From contig CM074805.1 of the NCBI GenBank assembly GCA_037447605.1, positions 963,361-1,027,360 of the forward strand: DNA of 64,000 nt, given 5' to 3'. Within the stretch, counting starts at the first letter, position 1. Every line of letters begins with the position of its first letter. Below the pieces are notes generated by a model. It ran no database searches. It was not told the origin of the DNA and was given only the letters and a program-made list of their open reading frames with translations. This DNA comes from Zygnema circumcarinatum. Its lineage: Eukaryota > Streptophyta > Zygnematophyceae > Zygnematales > Zygnemataceae. The position numbers were made by a program, and so were the translations under genes. Shown here piece by piece: positions 35,325 to 47,075 of this stretch.

Positions 35325-38300
35325 TCACCGTGGAAAAAAGTACTGCGGCTCATCAAGCGCGAATTCCCCAGAAGGCATAAAAGTTTCCGCAGGCGAACTT
35401 CTTTCTGTTCTCCTACCATGACCAGGCAATGGGTTTGGACTTGTGGGCCCTTCACCGTCTGTGCTGTGGTTGGAACCAACAACAGGGCTGGGTGTGCTCA
35501 TAAAACGCACTTGAGCCTGACTGGGATCACTTCCCCCCAATGGCTCCTGTCCAACATTAGAACCGCTGCCACCTTTCAATTGAGTTCTCGATTCTAAAAT
35601 ATCTTCCGGAACCATGTCCTTTCCTATACTTGTTCCATTACTCTCCCGAAAACTTCCTGCCTCTTGAGCGGCAACAATATCATCAAAAAAGGCAGCATCC
35701 TCCTGGGACGGAGTCTCGGATTCTGACATAGTCTGTGCAGGTGCCTGACCCCTTAGTAGGTTCTCTCCGGGAGCAATGTGCCAATCAAAAGGCAGTCCTG
35801 CAGGCGTGGCTCGAAAGGAGTTTGTTGTACTTGTAGCTGAGACGTTGTACTTATTGGTAAGATAGCTCCCCCAGGAGCACTGTGTCCATAGCCTGTGAAT
35901 CGCAAGAGATAATGTCACCATCGGGCATAACACGTGGCAAAAGGACAGTCGAGTGCATGCGATGCGTGAATATTACAAAGGTGAAATTCACTCACCATAT
36001 GGTGATTGAGACAATGCAAATGGCCGTAAACGATCCTGCTATTTGCGGCGAGTAATAGAACTTAATCCACCTGCTCAGCCCTCGTCCAAAGACAGTCAGC
36101 CTGAAACAGATCTTTGGCTGCTCTCCGTATCCAACCCCCTTCCTCCAAACTTTCTGCTTGTATCCATCCTCATCCCATGATTCTTGAAGTACAAACAGAA
36201 AATGGACGCTACTTGGTTCCGCTCCCTCCAAACAAGGCAACGATTAGTTATCCCAAAAGGATAGGCAGTTAAAACTGAAGTTTGGCAGAACTCCTCACCC
36301 TATAGGGATGAGCTCAAGCAGAAACGAGAACACTCCTGCGCCCTCCACAGAGCCATTCTGCAGCCCCGTGTGAAGGCCATGCAGTGGCCTTTTGCACGAA
36401 GACAATGGGATCCATGTGACAATGGAAGATTGCCCCAGTCAAGGAGCCCACCTGAAGCCTGTTCTATGTTGGATAAACGTGGACAAGTATAATAGTATGT
36501 CCACTAAGAATGGCCACGGCCTTGAGTTCAGTCACATAAATCATTCCTCTGGAGACTCTTAAACCAAGCGGCTCTCCACACATTGCGTCTTCAGGCAAGC
36601 AACATGCTCCAACTCTCATGTTTGTAAGCAAAGCCGACAGGACTCACCCCATGTGAACAGGTTGAAAGCGAGCCTCCAGTCTGCTTCACACCTGTATGTG
36701 CACACAAGCGAGAATGTGAACAGCGACCAAATTTGTACTCGCATTTCACGCAGCAAACAGCCGCCCGTGCCCTTAATGAGAGTTACAGACGTACGATTCT
36801 AATTTTCGCATCTGTCGGACCTTCGTGAAGCTGCACCTTTATTCAGGAACCAACTGAGGGAGACTGAGGGCTAATGAATATGGCCTGCACAGATTCAGAA
36901 CTGAAGGGCCACTTCTCTCACCTGTAATCCCAGAAGGCTTCAAATGTCCTCCGAGGTGCAGGGGGCTTCAGCCCTATCTGGTAAGTTTCAATGAAAGCTT
37001 TGCAACGGAACATGAATTCCTCCTCTGCCTCCTCATCCACATAACTCTTCCCGTTCTTCAGGACGGAGCCGAGGATCAAAGTACAGAGTACCATCGCGAT
37101 CGTGTGCAGGCATATCTGCCAAGCCTCCATGAAAGCACAAATTGCTTAGACGAGGCAGGCTCTGAAAGGAGACAAAAAACGAAGTGAAGAAATACCGCGA
37201 TTGGGGAATGGGGAGGCAAGAGGAAGTGAAAGTGCGAAGAAGGAGAGATTGGGGGGAGAGAGACATAGGGGGAAAGTATTTTCAAGCTACTTACAGAGAT
37301 AGCTGTGAGGACTCCAAAGCATGCCACAATCCACTGCACTGTGCGCCCCTCCCCCCCCCCCCCCCGCCATCCATTGCCTTAACCTGAGTGAGTGGACCGG
37401 TCCTTAAAGTCAGTTAGACCAACCTATAAGCTGTCCCTCAATAGCAGTGCCTTCAGAACATTCCATACTTACAATAGATTCGTTGTAAGTATGAGAGAAA
37501 AACAGGAGCAGAAGAGCAGCCGAAGTGCAGTGGCTTCTGGACAAGGAAACAAAGAGCAAGCAGACCATCGAAGGGAAAATTCACACCGTTGGGTTCTTGG
37601 TGTAATCGAAGCCAAACTGGGTGAGGGTCACAACTGCAAAGCCTGCAAACAAAGCCGATAAATTTGATATGGCCTTCAACTGCTCACTCTTTTCCTCCAC
37701 ATTGCGACGATTCTTTTCCACGAACCTGCAAACATCAGACGTCCCTCAGCCATCTTGAGGCCTCCAAAGAAGGAGAAAGAAGAAGGGTACGGATAACCTC
37801 AGCTGACTGATCGTATAGGGTTGAAGCACAAAGGGCCAAACCATCCTTCTAATGACCAAGCAGTAATTGTCACTAATCACTCTTCTATAGGCCTGCTTCA
37901 AAATTCACAAAAGTATTGGAACGTTTTTGGCTAACAACAAGGTCACCAAAAAGTATCCCAGCACAAAACTCATTTGGCTGCACATTTCTTCAGAAATTTT
38001 AGCCTTTAAGGACCTAAACAACTTTGCCCTTCAAGGAACTACATGTTCAATATTGAAGATGTTTGCTGAAACATGAAGGTAAAAATGTAACCATCGAGAG
38101 TGCTGTTTCCCATGACTTTGCTCAAGCTTTCCACGATGAGCACACCTTAATAGTTTGCCTCAGGAAAACATCGTCAGCCCAGCAAGCATCGAACCAAATT
38201 CATGGAACCCTTTGCTGAATTTGGGGAATCTGCCACAACATCTCGAATGTGTGAGCAGATTTGCAAAGCTGTTGTTTGTAGTGGTGTGGAATCTAAACTT

Positions 38301-39201
38301 CATTCGATAACTTCCTTCACTGTCGCTCTGACCTGTCCAGCACTTTATGGGCTTCGGGCGCTAAACCTTTCTTTTATTGACAAACAGCCCTGATCCAACA
38401 CACCAAAAGACATACTGAAAACGGACAATTCTACGACCTATATTCTGTTCACAAACACTTTATCCTACTCATTCAGGAATACGACCTACACAAATTACAA
38501 CCTACACGTTGAAATATGATGAGACTAGAAGCATAAAATAAAGGAGAGATCAGTACCTGGCCCAGAGGTATCTTGCATTGTCCACATGCCGCTGTTCCAT
38601 ATCTTCCTCTCGCCAACTGTTACACAATTTTCAAACGAAATGGGTGTGAAACTAATGTTAGAGGACGACATACATTGATTTTGGAGAGAATTCTCCGTTC
38701 TCCGAACAAAAAATGCCTGCATTTAATGCGTATGTCGAGTGTGACGGTGTAAACAAGCACTCCACGTCACGTGTTATGGGTGAAGATATCGTTCTATTGG
38801 CATGAGATATTTTTGCGATGTAACGACTACACACTGCAAGTGTGCATTTTTTCTGTTTAAATGAATTTCAATCCTGTTGAAAAGAAGGGCGGGTGACATG
38901 AAGGAAGCATACAACCAATCAATCTTAAGTTTCTAGATACATCCTTGAGGGGGAAACGCCCTCATGCGCAAAGGAGTTTTGGAGCACATGCCACCCCCCC
39001 CCGCGCTTACAGCTTCTCCAGCTCCCGCATTTCCTTCTCCTCCAGCAGCTGGCTCCGTTCAAACTCCCGATACACCACGTCCTCCGCCCTCCACCCTCTG
39101 TCCTCCGCCCTCCACCTCCGGTCCTCCTCCCTCCAGTGCTTCGACATGCTCGTGTCAAAGGCGGTAAGGAGAGCCTGCGCAGCGTCCATGGTGGAAGCCA
39201 T
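35325..39201 (-). CDS. ORAI-like calcium channel family protein B (long cytosolic tail)
   Basis: Nine exons join in frame to 448 residues: 39011-39201, 38557-38616, 37587-37725, 37295-37333, 36922-37115, 36648-36691, 36299-36335, 35996-36070 and 35325-35892. The N-terminal segment repeats tryptophan-acidic motifs (WREEDRRWRAEDRGWRAED). LKAISNLSALFAGFAVVTLTQ aligns without gaps to the Orai TM1 pore helix, placing Gln120 at the animal selectivity-filter glutamate and Asn105 at the channelopathy arginine. TM2 keeps a histidine (His147 in ICLHTIAMVLCTLIL). TM3 reads FSFLLELIPIGWIKF, keeping the acidic residue (Glu230) and the WxKF end of Orai. After TM4 there is a roughly 165-residue Ser/Pro/acidic tail absent from paralogue A. 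The family assignment is good; Ca2+ selectivity and gating cannot be assumed. It is inverted relative to A. Confidence 0.8.
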
Positions 39202-39349
39202 GGTTGCTGCCTCAAACTTGCCTTTCCTTTAACCCTAGAATTTCTGCCTGCGCTCTTCTGCCCTAACTTATTCCTGCAAACTTTTCTTGCAGAGAATGTA
39301 CCACCGTATGTGTCCCTGCTGCCTCCCCTGCCCTAACTGTAAGCCCTGG

Positions 39350-39456
39350 ATCCCCATCCCCATGTCCATGCCCATGGCCATGGCCATGCCCATGCCCATG
39401 CCCCCATGCCCATCCATGCCGATGCCCATGCCTATGCCCGTGCCCATGCCCATGGC
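39350..39456. repeat. CCCATG hexanucleotide minisatellite
   Basis: About 17 imperfect tandem copies of CCCATG/GCCATG are visible, all on one strand. Being a multiple of three it is open in several frames, which creates low-complexity Met/Pro or Met/Gly frames that are not evidence for a protein. Confidence 0.9.
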
Positions 39457-39960
39457 ATCATCCAGCATCATCCAGATTCATGGGAAGTTGCCGTACATTT
39501 CCGTATGACTTAATGGCATGTCACGTGGCTTAATTCTACTGGTCATAAAAGCATCTATTTAGCAGAGTTGGCATGCGGCGCCTTCAATGGTCTAATATCC
39601 AGTTCCGCCAATCAGGATTTCCCACGTGTACACGCGTGCATGCGTGCTCGCCTGGACGGACTACGTGGAACCTTCTAATCGGAGCAAAATCATTGCCAAA
39701 CGGACAAATTTACCGTACGTCATCAGATCTTGCGGGGTACGTTCCCAGAAAGTTCAAAACGTTTGTCGCTTTCCCTGTTGGAGGCGGCGCTCTGGCCTGC
39801 CGCAACCTCCCGCACGCGCTTGTGGAGGTTGGTAATGTACGTATTCTACTCACAAATTCATATTGGAAATTCCTGTAACAGTACTTCTTTCAGCTCCAAA
39901 CTGTGCCGCCCTGTCGGATCCGCTCCACTTGCCCTGCGCCGCCCCGCCTCCCTCAGCCCG

Positions 39961-40072
39961 TTGGTGGGAGGGCGAGGGGGAGAGGGAGAGGGCGAGGGAG
40001 AGGGACGGGGGAGAGGGACGGGGGAGAGGGAGGGGGAGAAGGAGAGGGAGAGGGAGAGGGAGGCGGGTGGCC
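39961..40072 (+). repeat. Purine-rich GGGAGA tract ending at the arsM start codon
   Basis: The plus strand is almost pure G and A with occasional C across about 110 bases and ends at GGTGGCCATGG. It probably lies in the 5' leader or core promoter of arsM. Confidence 0.75.
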
Positions 40073-41884
40073 ATGGCCTGCTGCGCGCAGCCCGCGTCGT
40101 GTTCGTACCTGGACAGCGTGGACGAGGAGGCGGGCTCGCTGGGCGGGGGCTGCTGCGGGGGCGAGGCGCCGCCCGGCGACGTGACGCATGCGGACGTCAG
40201 CGAGTACTACGGCAAGCACGTGCAGCAGACCAGCGATCTTCTCACGGCGGCGTGTCTGCTGGAGGTGGGGGAGGGGGCGCTGCTGCAAGGGTTGCTTTTG
40301 CACGGGCAGGAAATTGGTAGCGAAGGAGTGAAGGAACAGCAGCAGATATCGAATGTTAGTTGCAGAATCTGATTATAGAGGAGGAGAAAGACGACGATTT
40401 TTTAAGCATTTGTTGTAATTCATACGCATGGAAGGGCTGCACCAGAGGAGTTTGGCGCCTCGCGGATGATGATAACAGGGCTGAGGAAGATTAAAGATCA
40501 GCAGAAGGGTTTTTGTGGTTTGCTTGTGATTAACTAGATAACGACTTAAAAAGGAAATGGGCCGTCTCCTTCAATTCTAGGTTAAGATGACTTAGTGGCG
40601 ATCATGTGAGGCTTTCGCCTTCCTATAAAGAGCCGGTGTTGTAAGTAAAAACTAGGAAACATTTGCAGTCGGTCGAAACGAAGAAACTGCTTCCGAAATT
40701 TTAAACTATTTGCATTTTGCTGCTGGTGTTTCCCTCTGTGACGTTAAATAATAACTTAATTATGATGATTTTTATGTGTGCCGGAAGGGAACGTAGAATT
40801 ATGGTTGTTTTTGTTGTTTTCTTTTGGTTTGGCAAGAAGATCGGCGTATTCTGTTATCTCAAAGTCATGTCGGAAGTTTCATAATCAGTTTCTTCTCGAT
40901 CATTGTTGGAAACGATAGTCGAGAGGCTTCATAATGCTCTCCTTTAAATTTTCTTTTTACCATACGCATTAAAACTATGAAGATTGAATTGCTGAAGACA
41001 GGTAACCGAGGGTAGCTCTTATGGCCCCAGAAGTTGCCCTCTTTCTTGAAAAACTTACATGTGCTAGCGAGCTTATCTTTCGCGGCTGAATTGGAGGACA
41101 CAAGTCCTTGCTGTTTTTCCTCTTTCTCACAAATTATCACCATTTGGGGCGAGGGGGTGCAGGGCGAGGTAACCAAGGAGGTCCGAAAGCTTCTAAAGAA
41201 TGTGCATCCTGAGATTCTGGACAAGTTTTATGGCTGCGGCTCGCCCATCGCTCCCCTGCTCGAGGTGCCATGAAAGGAGCCTTTCTCTCTAACCTTCAAT
41301 TGTGCTGCTAAGAGGAAGCTGCTACTCGAAAGCTTTATCCTGCTCCTGTTCTCTTCTTTGTTCAACATTCCCCTCACTTTGAGTGCCCTTTTTTGTGGGA
41401 GCCACTTGCAGGGTGCGGTCGTATTGGATCTGGGGTGTGGCACAGGGCGGGATGTTTACACAGCTGCCCAGCTGGTCGGGCAGAATGGACGAGTTATTGG
41501 AGTAGACATGACAGGTAGGGGCAGTGCATTGCTCACAAGGAAGGGCTGCATGCAGTTTTAGCGTTAAACTGTGAGGGTTCGGGTTTTGACACGGAGAAGG
41601 GAAGGAAGCAGCTCTGATTGGAGTGGTGATGAGTGCAGACGAGCAGCTCGCAGTGGCGCGGAAACATGTGGAGTGGCATCGAGAGAAGTTTGGTTTCAAG
41701 GAGTCCAACGTTGAGTTCAGAAAAGCATTCATTGAAGACTTAAAATCAGCCAATATCCCGGATGAGTGAGAGAACATACCCCTTCCTGTCTCTCATGCCA
41801 ATGTGGGGATGTAAACGAGGGGGCCTCACGTTTCCAAGGTCCCTTCGTCCTTGATAAAGTCGATTAACTCGGTCCTCAAGTGCT

Positions 41885-41938
<54 letters not shown>

Positions 41939-42594
41939 CCCGCTGACTGTGAGGCCCTGTATGAATGGCAGATCCGTGGACGTAGTAATGTCAAACTGTG
42001 TGGTGAATTTAGCCCCCGAGAAAGAGCCAGTTCTTCGTGAAGTGTACCGCGTGCTGAAGCCCGGAGGAGAGCTTTACTTTTCCGACATGTACACCGATCG
42101 TAGGGTTCCGGCACATCTGCAAAAAGATAAGGTCAGGAAGGTCGGATCTCCTTTTTAACTTTTCATGGAATATTCTATTCTTATCCTGAGATTTCGCTGA
42201 AGAATTCGGGTAATTAAATACTGAAGGCTTGCAAGAGCTCGTGGTTGGCTCAGGTTCTATTTGGAGAGTGCTTGAGTGGAGCACTTTATATCGAAGACTT
42301 TCGCCGACTCATGGCAAAAGTTGGCCTTGCAGCCTGGGGTCCTACCACAGCTCGGCAAACTGCAGTGATGAATGCTGAGATAGAAGCAAAAGTGGGCGAC
42401 ATCACCTTCTACAGCATCACTGTGAGGGCCATTAAGGTCCCCTTAGAGGACGCTGAGGACTCTCCAGAAGATTATAAGCAGGTAAGAGAGTCTCCTCCCA
42501 CCAGAAAACAACCCTCTGTCAGTGGCCCTACATCGCAATCCATACCTCCCTACTTCTTCTTTTTAAGTGTTCCTAACGCTTCCTGCTCCTGGAT

Positions 42595-42626
<32 letters not shown>

Positions 42627-42943
42627 NNNNNNNNNNCCCCCCCCCCCCCCCCTCCCCCATGCAGCTGGCCACATACAAAGGGACCATTCCCGGACACCCT
42701 GACCTGTTCTCTCTCGACATGATGCGCATTTTCCCTACGGGCATTCCCACACGTGTGGACAGCACCACGGCAGCCGCCCTGCAGGTCTCCCGCTATGGAG
42801 CCGCGTTCGAAGTTTCGGAGAAGAAGGCGCACGGAGGGCCCTTTGGGCTGTGGCCGCTCCCTCTCGCGAGCAGGGCGGGGAGCGTGAAGGCGCTGGAGGG
42901 GTCCGCGCAGAAGGCGAGGGCTGGAGGGGGGTCCTGCTGCTAG
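40073..42943 (+). CDS. arsM: Arsenite S-adenosylmethionine methyltransferase (ArsM/AS3MT type)
   Basis: Seven exons (40073-40264, 41163-41264, 41412-41514, 41639-41765, 41972-42131, 42254-42481, 42665-42943) join in frame to 396 residues. The S-adenosylmethionine loop is [10 protein letters not shown], followed by VIGVDMTDEQ. The three cysteines that bind As(III) in the family are present: Cys89 (KFYGCG), Cys184 ([10 protein letters not shown]) and Cys234 ([10 protein letters not shown]). Other signatures are [26 protein letters not shown] and the C-terminal domain [13 protein letters not shown]. The chain ends in GGSCC and the N terminus has further cysteine pairs (MACC, GGCCGG) that could bind arsenic. 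The enzyme methylates trivalent arsenic stepwise to MAs, DMAs and volatile TMAs, probably in the cytosol, since no transit peptide is obvious. It converges with DAO-Rieske gene 1. Confidence 0.95.
41886..41936 (+). repeat. (GA)n microsatellite in arsM intron 4
   Basis: An uninterrupted GA dinucleotide run of about 50 bases lies 35 bases upstream of the exon 5 acceptor at 41971. Confidence 0.95.
42627..42636. other. Assembly gap (10 N) in a C homopolymer, arsM intron 6
   Basis: Ten N bases interrupt a run of C between 42596 and 42651. The gap lies wholly inside the intron before the last arsM exon (acceptor at 42664), so the protein model is not affected. Confidence 0.95.
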
Positions 42944-43045
42944 GGTCATGCACACATTGGAAAAGTATTAGACTATATAGTAGCAGTTTATGGTAGGCAG
43001 GAGCAAGTAAGTAGGAGCAAAATTGCAAGGCGGGTTTGCTCATGT

Positions 43046-43149
43046 AGGATGATGGCATTGCTACGGCAAGGTGGGGGTATAGGAATATGTGCTTTCTTAG
43101 GATGATGGCATTGCTACGGCAAGTTGGCTCAGAGGAATGTGGTTTCTTA
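43046..43149. repeat. Imperfect tandem duplication of about 52 bases downstream of arsM
   Basis: The segment beginning AGGATGATGGCATTGCTACG occurs at 43046 and again at 43099, with similar following sequence (GGAATATGTGCTTTCTTA versus GGAATGTGGTTTCTTA). It probably lies in the arsM 3' UTR. Confidence 0.75.
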
Positions 43150-43897
43150 TTTTGTTTTTGTTTCGAAGGAATAGATATATCGTTCCCGTCTGTCCACCTT
43201 GGCGTGATGTGACACAAGGTGGGATACCAGCTTGCAAATGTGTTTTTCTTCCCATGTTAAAAATTTTGAAAGTAGTACTACACTCTTTCACGGTGTTTGC
43301 CCTTCATGGCGTCCAAAAAAAACATTCCTGATCGATCTTTCCAAGGGTTTCTTTAATTGATGGGGAAAATGAGGGTCGTTATTGGTTTTAATTCTGGCAT
43401 TTGAAAAGGGTCGTCCATCTCTTTAATGGGAGGCGTGAAATATCCTAAGACAAGTCCTGAAAAGAAAGCAAGCGATGTCTTTTGAAAACCCGGAACTCAG
43501 CGAAAAATGTACACGCAGGCCTCCTTCGAACGTTAGACACTCCATTCACAAAGCTGAGCGGATATCTGAGCGAGCTGCGCAAAAGCAAAACTTTGAGAAG
43601 AGCCCTCTGTATGGCCATCTACTGCTGTGCTACAGTGCGAGAGAATGCCAAAGTACGAAGGCACTCGATCCTCTACCCTCTACTGCTCCAAAACGAGCAT
43701 ACATCGAACAAAACTGGGAACTTCTTCTCTATGTACAAAGAAACCCGGCAGGTCAAAAGCTGCAGCTGCTAAAACTTCTACACACCGACAGCCCTACAAA
43801 AACGCAGAAGGTGCAATCCAACACGAGCTGTCTTCATCCTTCCCCACACTGCAGAGGCGCCCTGAAAGCGCCTGCTTCCAAATACCTTTCTCAGTCA
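43150..43897. other. Convergent 3' flanks of arsM and DAO-Rieske gene 1
   Basis: No further gene is recognised. A long plus-strand open frame that runs from here into the Rieske exon of DAO-Rieske gene 1 is antisense to conserved coding sequence and is rejected. Confidence 0.45.
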
Positions 43898-46800
43898 TCA
43901 AATTGGTATAAGGTTGGCGTCAGAGGGTCCGTTTATGACCCGACCGAAGGAGTCGAACTGGGAGCCATGGCAGGGGCAATCGAAGGTCGCATCGTTGGGG
44001 TTCCACTGAACAACGCATCCGAGGTGAGGGCAGATGGCTGCACATCCACACCATGGCATTCAGTGAGGTGCTTTCGATTTCAGCATTCAACAAAGCATAT
44101 AGCATATGGCAGCTCATTTCCAGTTCATGCTTTGCACGATGACATTATCCAGCATCTGATAGGCAAAACTACCATGCATTGACGATTTCACAGAAGCACA
44201 CCGGCCATTGAACCTAGAGCTCAGATGGGCTTGCCTGTATAGCGATGCAGGATTCCCCGCTCGTCACGATACGCCGCAATTTTGACTCCGGCTTGCTGGA
44301 TTACCGCTCCGCACCCAGGAGCCAAGTCCTCTATGTCAACTTTGTCCGTACCAACAAATGGGACATAGTAAGCATAGCCCTGCCATCATGAAGATGACAA
44401 AGATTCAGCGACAGACATACATTCAACTTCAGCACATTCCTAGTGTGAGGTATTCTTAACAGAGACAACAAAGACAAGCTCGAGGAGGTGAAAGGCTGCA
44501 ACTTCGCTGAGTGCCAACCTGCAGGTTGTTCTGTACTTCCTCAAGCTCATTTCTGATAGTTGAGAGGTTGATAGGAGGGATTCTGCTGGGATTGTAGACT
44601 TCCGTCCAGGGGTGAGTCCGCCCTAAAATCTGAGAACTGATGACGATACCCGCAATAGTGGCACCTGTCAGGACTTGGCCGCTGTCCCCTGGAAACGGAA
44701 ATAATCGCACATACGGGAATTTCAGTGTTAAGGTCAGGAGTAAAGATAGTAGGGCGAGAGTGAGCCAGAAACAATAGTACTTGTCGTGTACACTATGCGA
44801 ACTGTGGAGAGTATTTAGCCAGAATTTTAAAGTTCAATGGAAAAGCTCCTTAAAATCGTTTAGAGGAAGTAGCCGACTACATAAAGAGCTTCCATCCAAC
44901 TGCAAAAAAACTGACCACTAAAAATAATAGGCAGCAGGCTCCGATGTTGATCAACCAAATGTAACTTGTGCCATCTCGACCGACTACAACTGGTTGAAAT
45001 GGGTCAAAGACAAACATACCAGTAGCAATGTATGTGTTTGTCAAGTTTCCCGGATCTCTGCCGTAAAGTCCCAAAAAGTCGATCGGTTTGTAGGCCTGCA
45101 ATTTCAAGCAATACATTCCACCACCTGAGAGAGGCACAGTGCTAATAACATTTAAGTTCCCATTTAAGTTAACATGTAGCTAAAAACACAGAGCGAAAGC
45201 AAGTTCGAGAGTGAACCTGCCCCGTCCATTGGTAGACCACTTCTTTGGCTGCGGGCCACTTCGTGCGAGCCCAATTTTCCAGCTTCAGCCATGCATTCAC
45301 ATAGCTATCTGGGCGGATGCCGGAGCGGTGGTTTTCACCCCCCACTAAAAGAACATCATGGTCTGATTTTTCGACCAGTCTGACACTGTGATAGGCCGAC
45401 TCAGTATCCCACCATAGGGCTCCTCTGCATGGCGGTTTTCATGCAATTCAGAAGGGGGCTATGCCTGAAGGTAACAAAGAAGGTAACGTGCTTCAAAGCT
45501 CACAAGTTTACAACCACTTCAGGTGTCATGATAGGCAAGGACACTGGTTCAGGGTTCACGAAAACATGCGGCACGAATTTGTTTCGTTGGAGTTTTCACT
45601 CACTCAATGTCGCCCTTGTTCACTTTAAGCCCAATCATGTACGTCCGGTCGGGTTTCTGCCGAGCATGCACGAGCGGATTGCGATGAATTGGACAATGTG
45701 TGGCCAAAACGAGCGCATGTGCCTCCACATATCCACTTTTGGTGTACACAGTTGCACCGGACTTTTTGCGCATGGGGCTGTCTTCGTAAATTTTTCCTCC
45801 ACGTTTTACGATCGCACGAGCAAGACCATTCAGATACCTATTGTTCCGAAAATCAGCAAAAGCTGCTGTAATCAGTTGTTTGCTGAGCTTGTCGAGACAA
45901 TAGATATAGAGTCTACTTTTTGAACGACTTTGTCTCCAAGAAAAGAGCAAGCACCTTCAAGTTTATTCAGTCAAAAAGCTCAGCGTTTGAAGCTTCATCC
46001 AAAGAATGATTCATACTTCAATATGTGCCTCAGAGTATATAGCGCTGGGTTTGCTTATTTACCAGAGGATAGTTATTGAATTGTGGCTGCTGCGATCCTT
46101 GCACGACATTGAAAGTATAAAACTCAAAAAGGAGATCAGAAAAGTAATTCGGGAATAAAACTCACATGAGAGGGTGAAGCTCTGCAGCATTAGCCCATTG
46201 AATGGCTTTGCGGATGCCTTTCGCGAGTGGCTTCTCTCCAAACTCAAGAAGGCGAGTATCAGTGAATCCCAGCCGCCTGCTTGCTTCATATTCCTACTCA
46301 GAACAACACAATGGCATCGTGGTACAAAAAAAAGTGCAGTTTCAGCATAGACAGTCGCACCAACTAAAAGCTTTATGTGTAATCCGAGTAAATTAGAACG
46401 TCTAGACAGAGAATCATGATCAGTTGGACGAAGGAAATAACCTTGATAAGCTTCGTGAGGGTAATATCTCTCTCATCGCTTGCAAATAGGTACCCGTCCA
46501 GTCGCTTGAAGTTGCAGTCGATTCCTTCTTCTTTTATTACATTTTCAACCCAGTCAATAGCCCCGCGATGGCTTTCCGCGACTAAAATGGCTTTCTCTGT
46601 TCCGAAAGCCTTTTCCACAACGTGGTAGTAGTCATCATTCCATGGCATGAGATGCCCAGTCGTTTTTCCTGATTGTCCATGTCCTGCAGCGAATAGAAGA
46701 TCAATATTAGATTGGAAATAGTAAAGGACAGCTTATACATCGCGTGCACAGTTGCTGAATACTACTGGTGACGACTACAACCTCGAGTGCGGTTGCAATC

Positions 46801-47075
46801 TTGAGCAGACCAAAGTACCTTTGCGTACCTATACACTTTGCCTCCAAAACAACCACTGATTTGCCCGCCTTCACAAGGTGATACGCAACGCTGAGTCCCG
46901 CGATTCCGCCTCCTACCACCACTACATCTGCTGAGATGTTGTACTCCAACTTTGGATACTTTATCGTTTGTTCGTGTTGGTCCCATACATTGCGACGAAG
47001 CCCAGGTGTCTTGTTCTCCTCCTGCAGCTTCATCTCAGCGTCATGAAGGTCTTTGGACAAGGTTAACTTGGCCAT
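43898..47075 (-). CDS. FAD-dependent oxidoreductase (DAO) with C-terminal Rieske domain, copy 1
   Basis: Nine exons join in frame to 529 residues: 46829-47075, 46442-46683, 46166-46293, 45604-45837, 45217-45424, 45020-45095, 44519-44688, 44235-44379 and 43898-44037. The Rossmann motif GGGIAG (55-60, in DVVVVGGGIAGLSVAYHL) with EAKCIG starts a D-amino-acid-oxidase-type FAD fold that continues through HLMPWNDDYYH, LVLATHCP and DSGQVLTGATIAGIVIS. The last exon is a complete Rieske domain with [2Fe-2S] ligands C486, H488, C504 and H507 (CPHLGC and CPCHG). The architecture matches Bacillus YhfW-like and cyanobacterial DAO-Rieske fusions, whose substrate is not known to me. No transit peptide is evident (MAKLTLSKDL), suggesting a cytosolic form unless an upstream exon exists. 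The intron before the Rieske exon starts with GC, not GT. Confidence 0.88.

Larger units (their letters stand above)
39202..40072. promoter_or_regulatory. Divergent intergenic region between ORAI-like B and arsM
   Basis: Head-to-head genes share this 0.87 kb interval. It contains a CCCATG hexanucleotide minisatellite (39350-39456) and, just before the arsM start codon, a purine-rich GGGAGAGGGCGAGG leader (39961-40072). No additional gene is supported. Confidence 0.5.

Noticed and set aside
39268-39508. Met/Gly and Met/Pro low-complexity frames
   Set aside because: Products of the CCCATG minisatellite, open in several frames by composition alone.
40000-40372. Alternative frames in the GC-rich arsM first exon
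   Set aside because: The chosen frame continues in phase into the ArsM exons; the others end or lack family similarity.
43475-44182. 235-codon open frame on the plus strand
   Set aside because: It is antisense to the conserved Rieske exon of DAO-Rieske copy 1 (43898-44037) and shows no family similarity itself.
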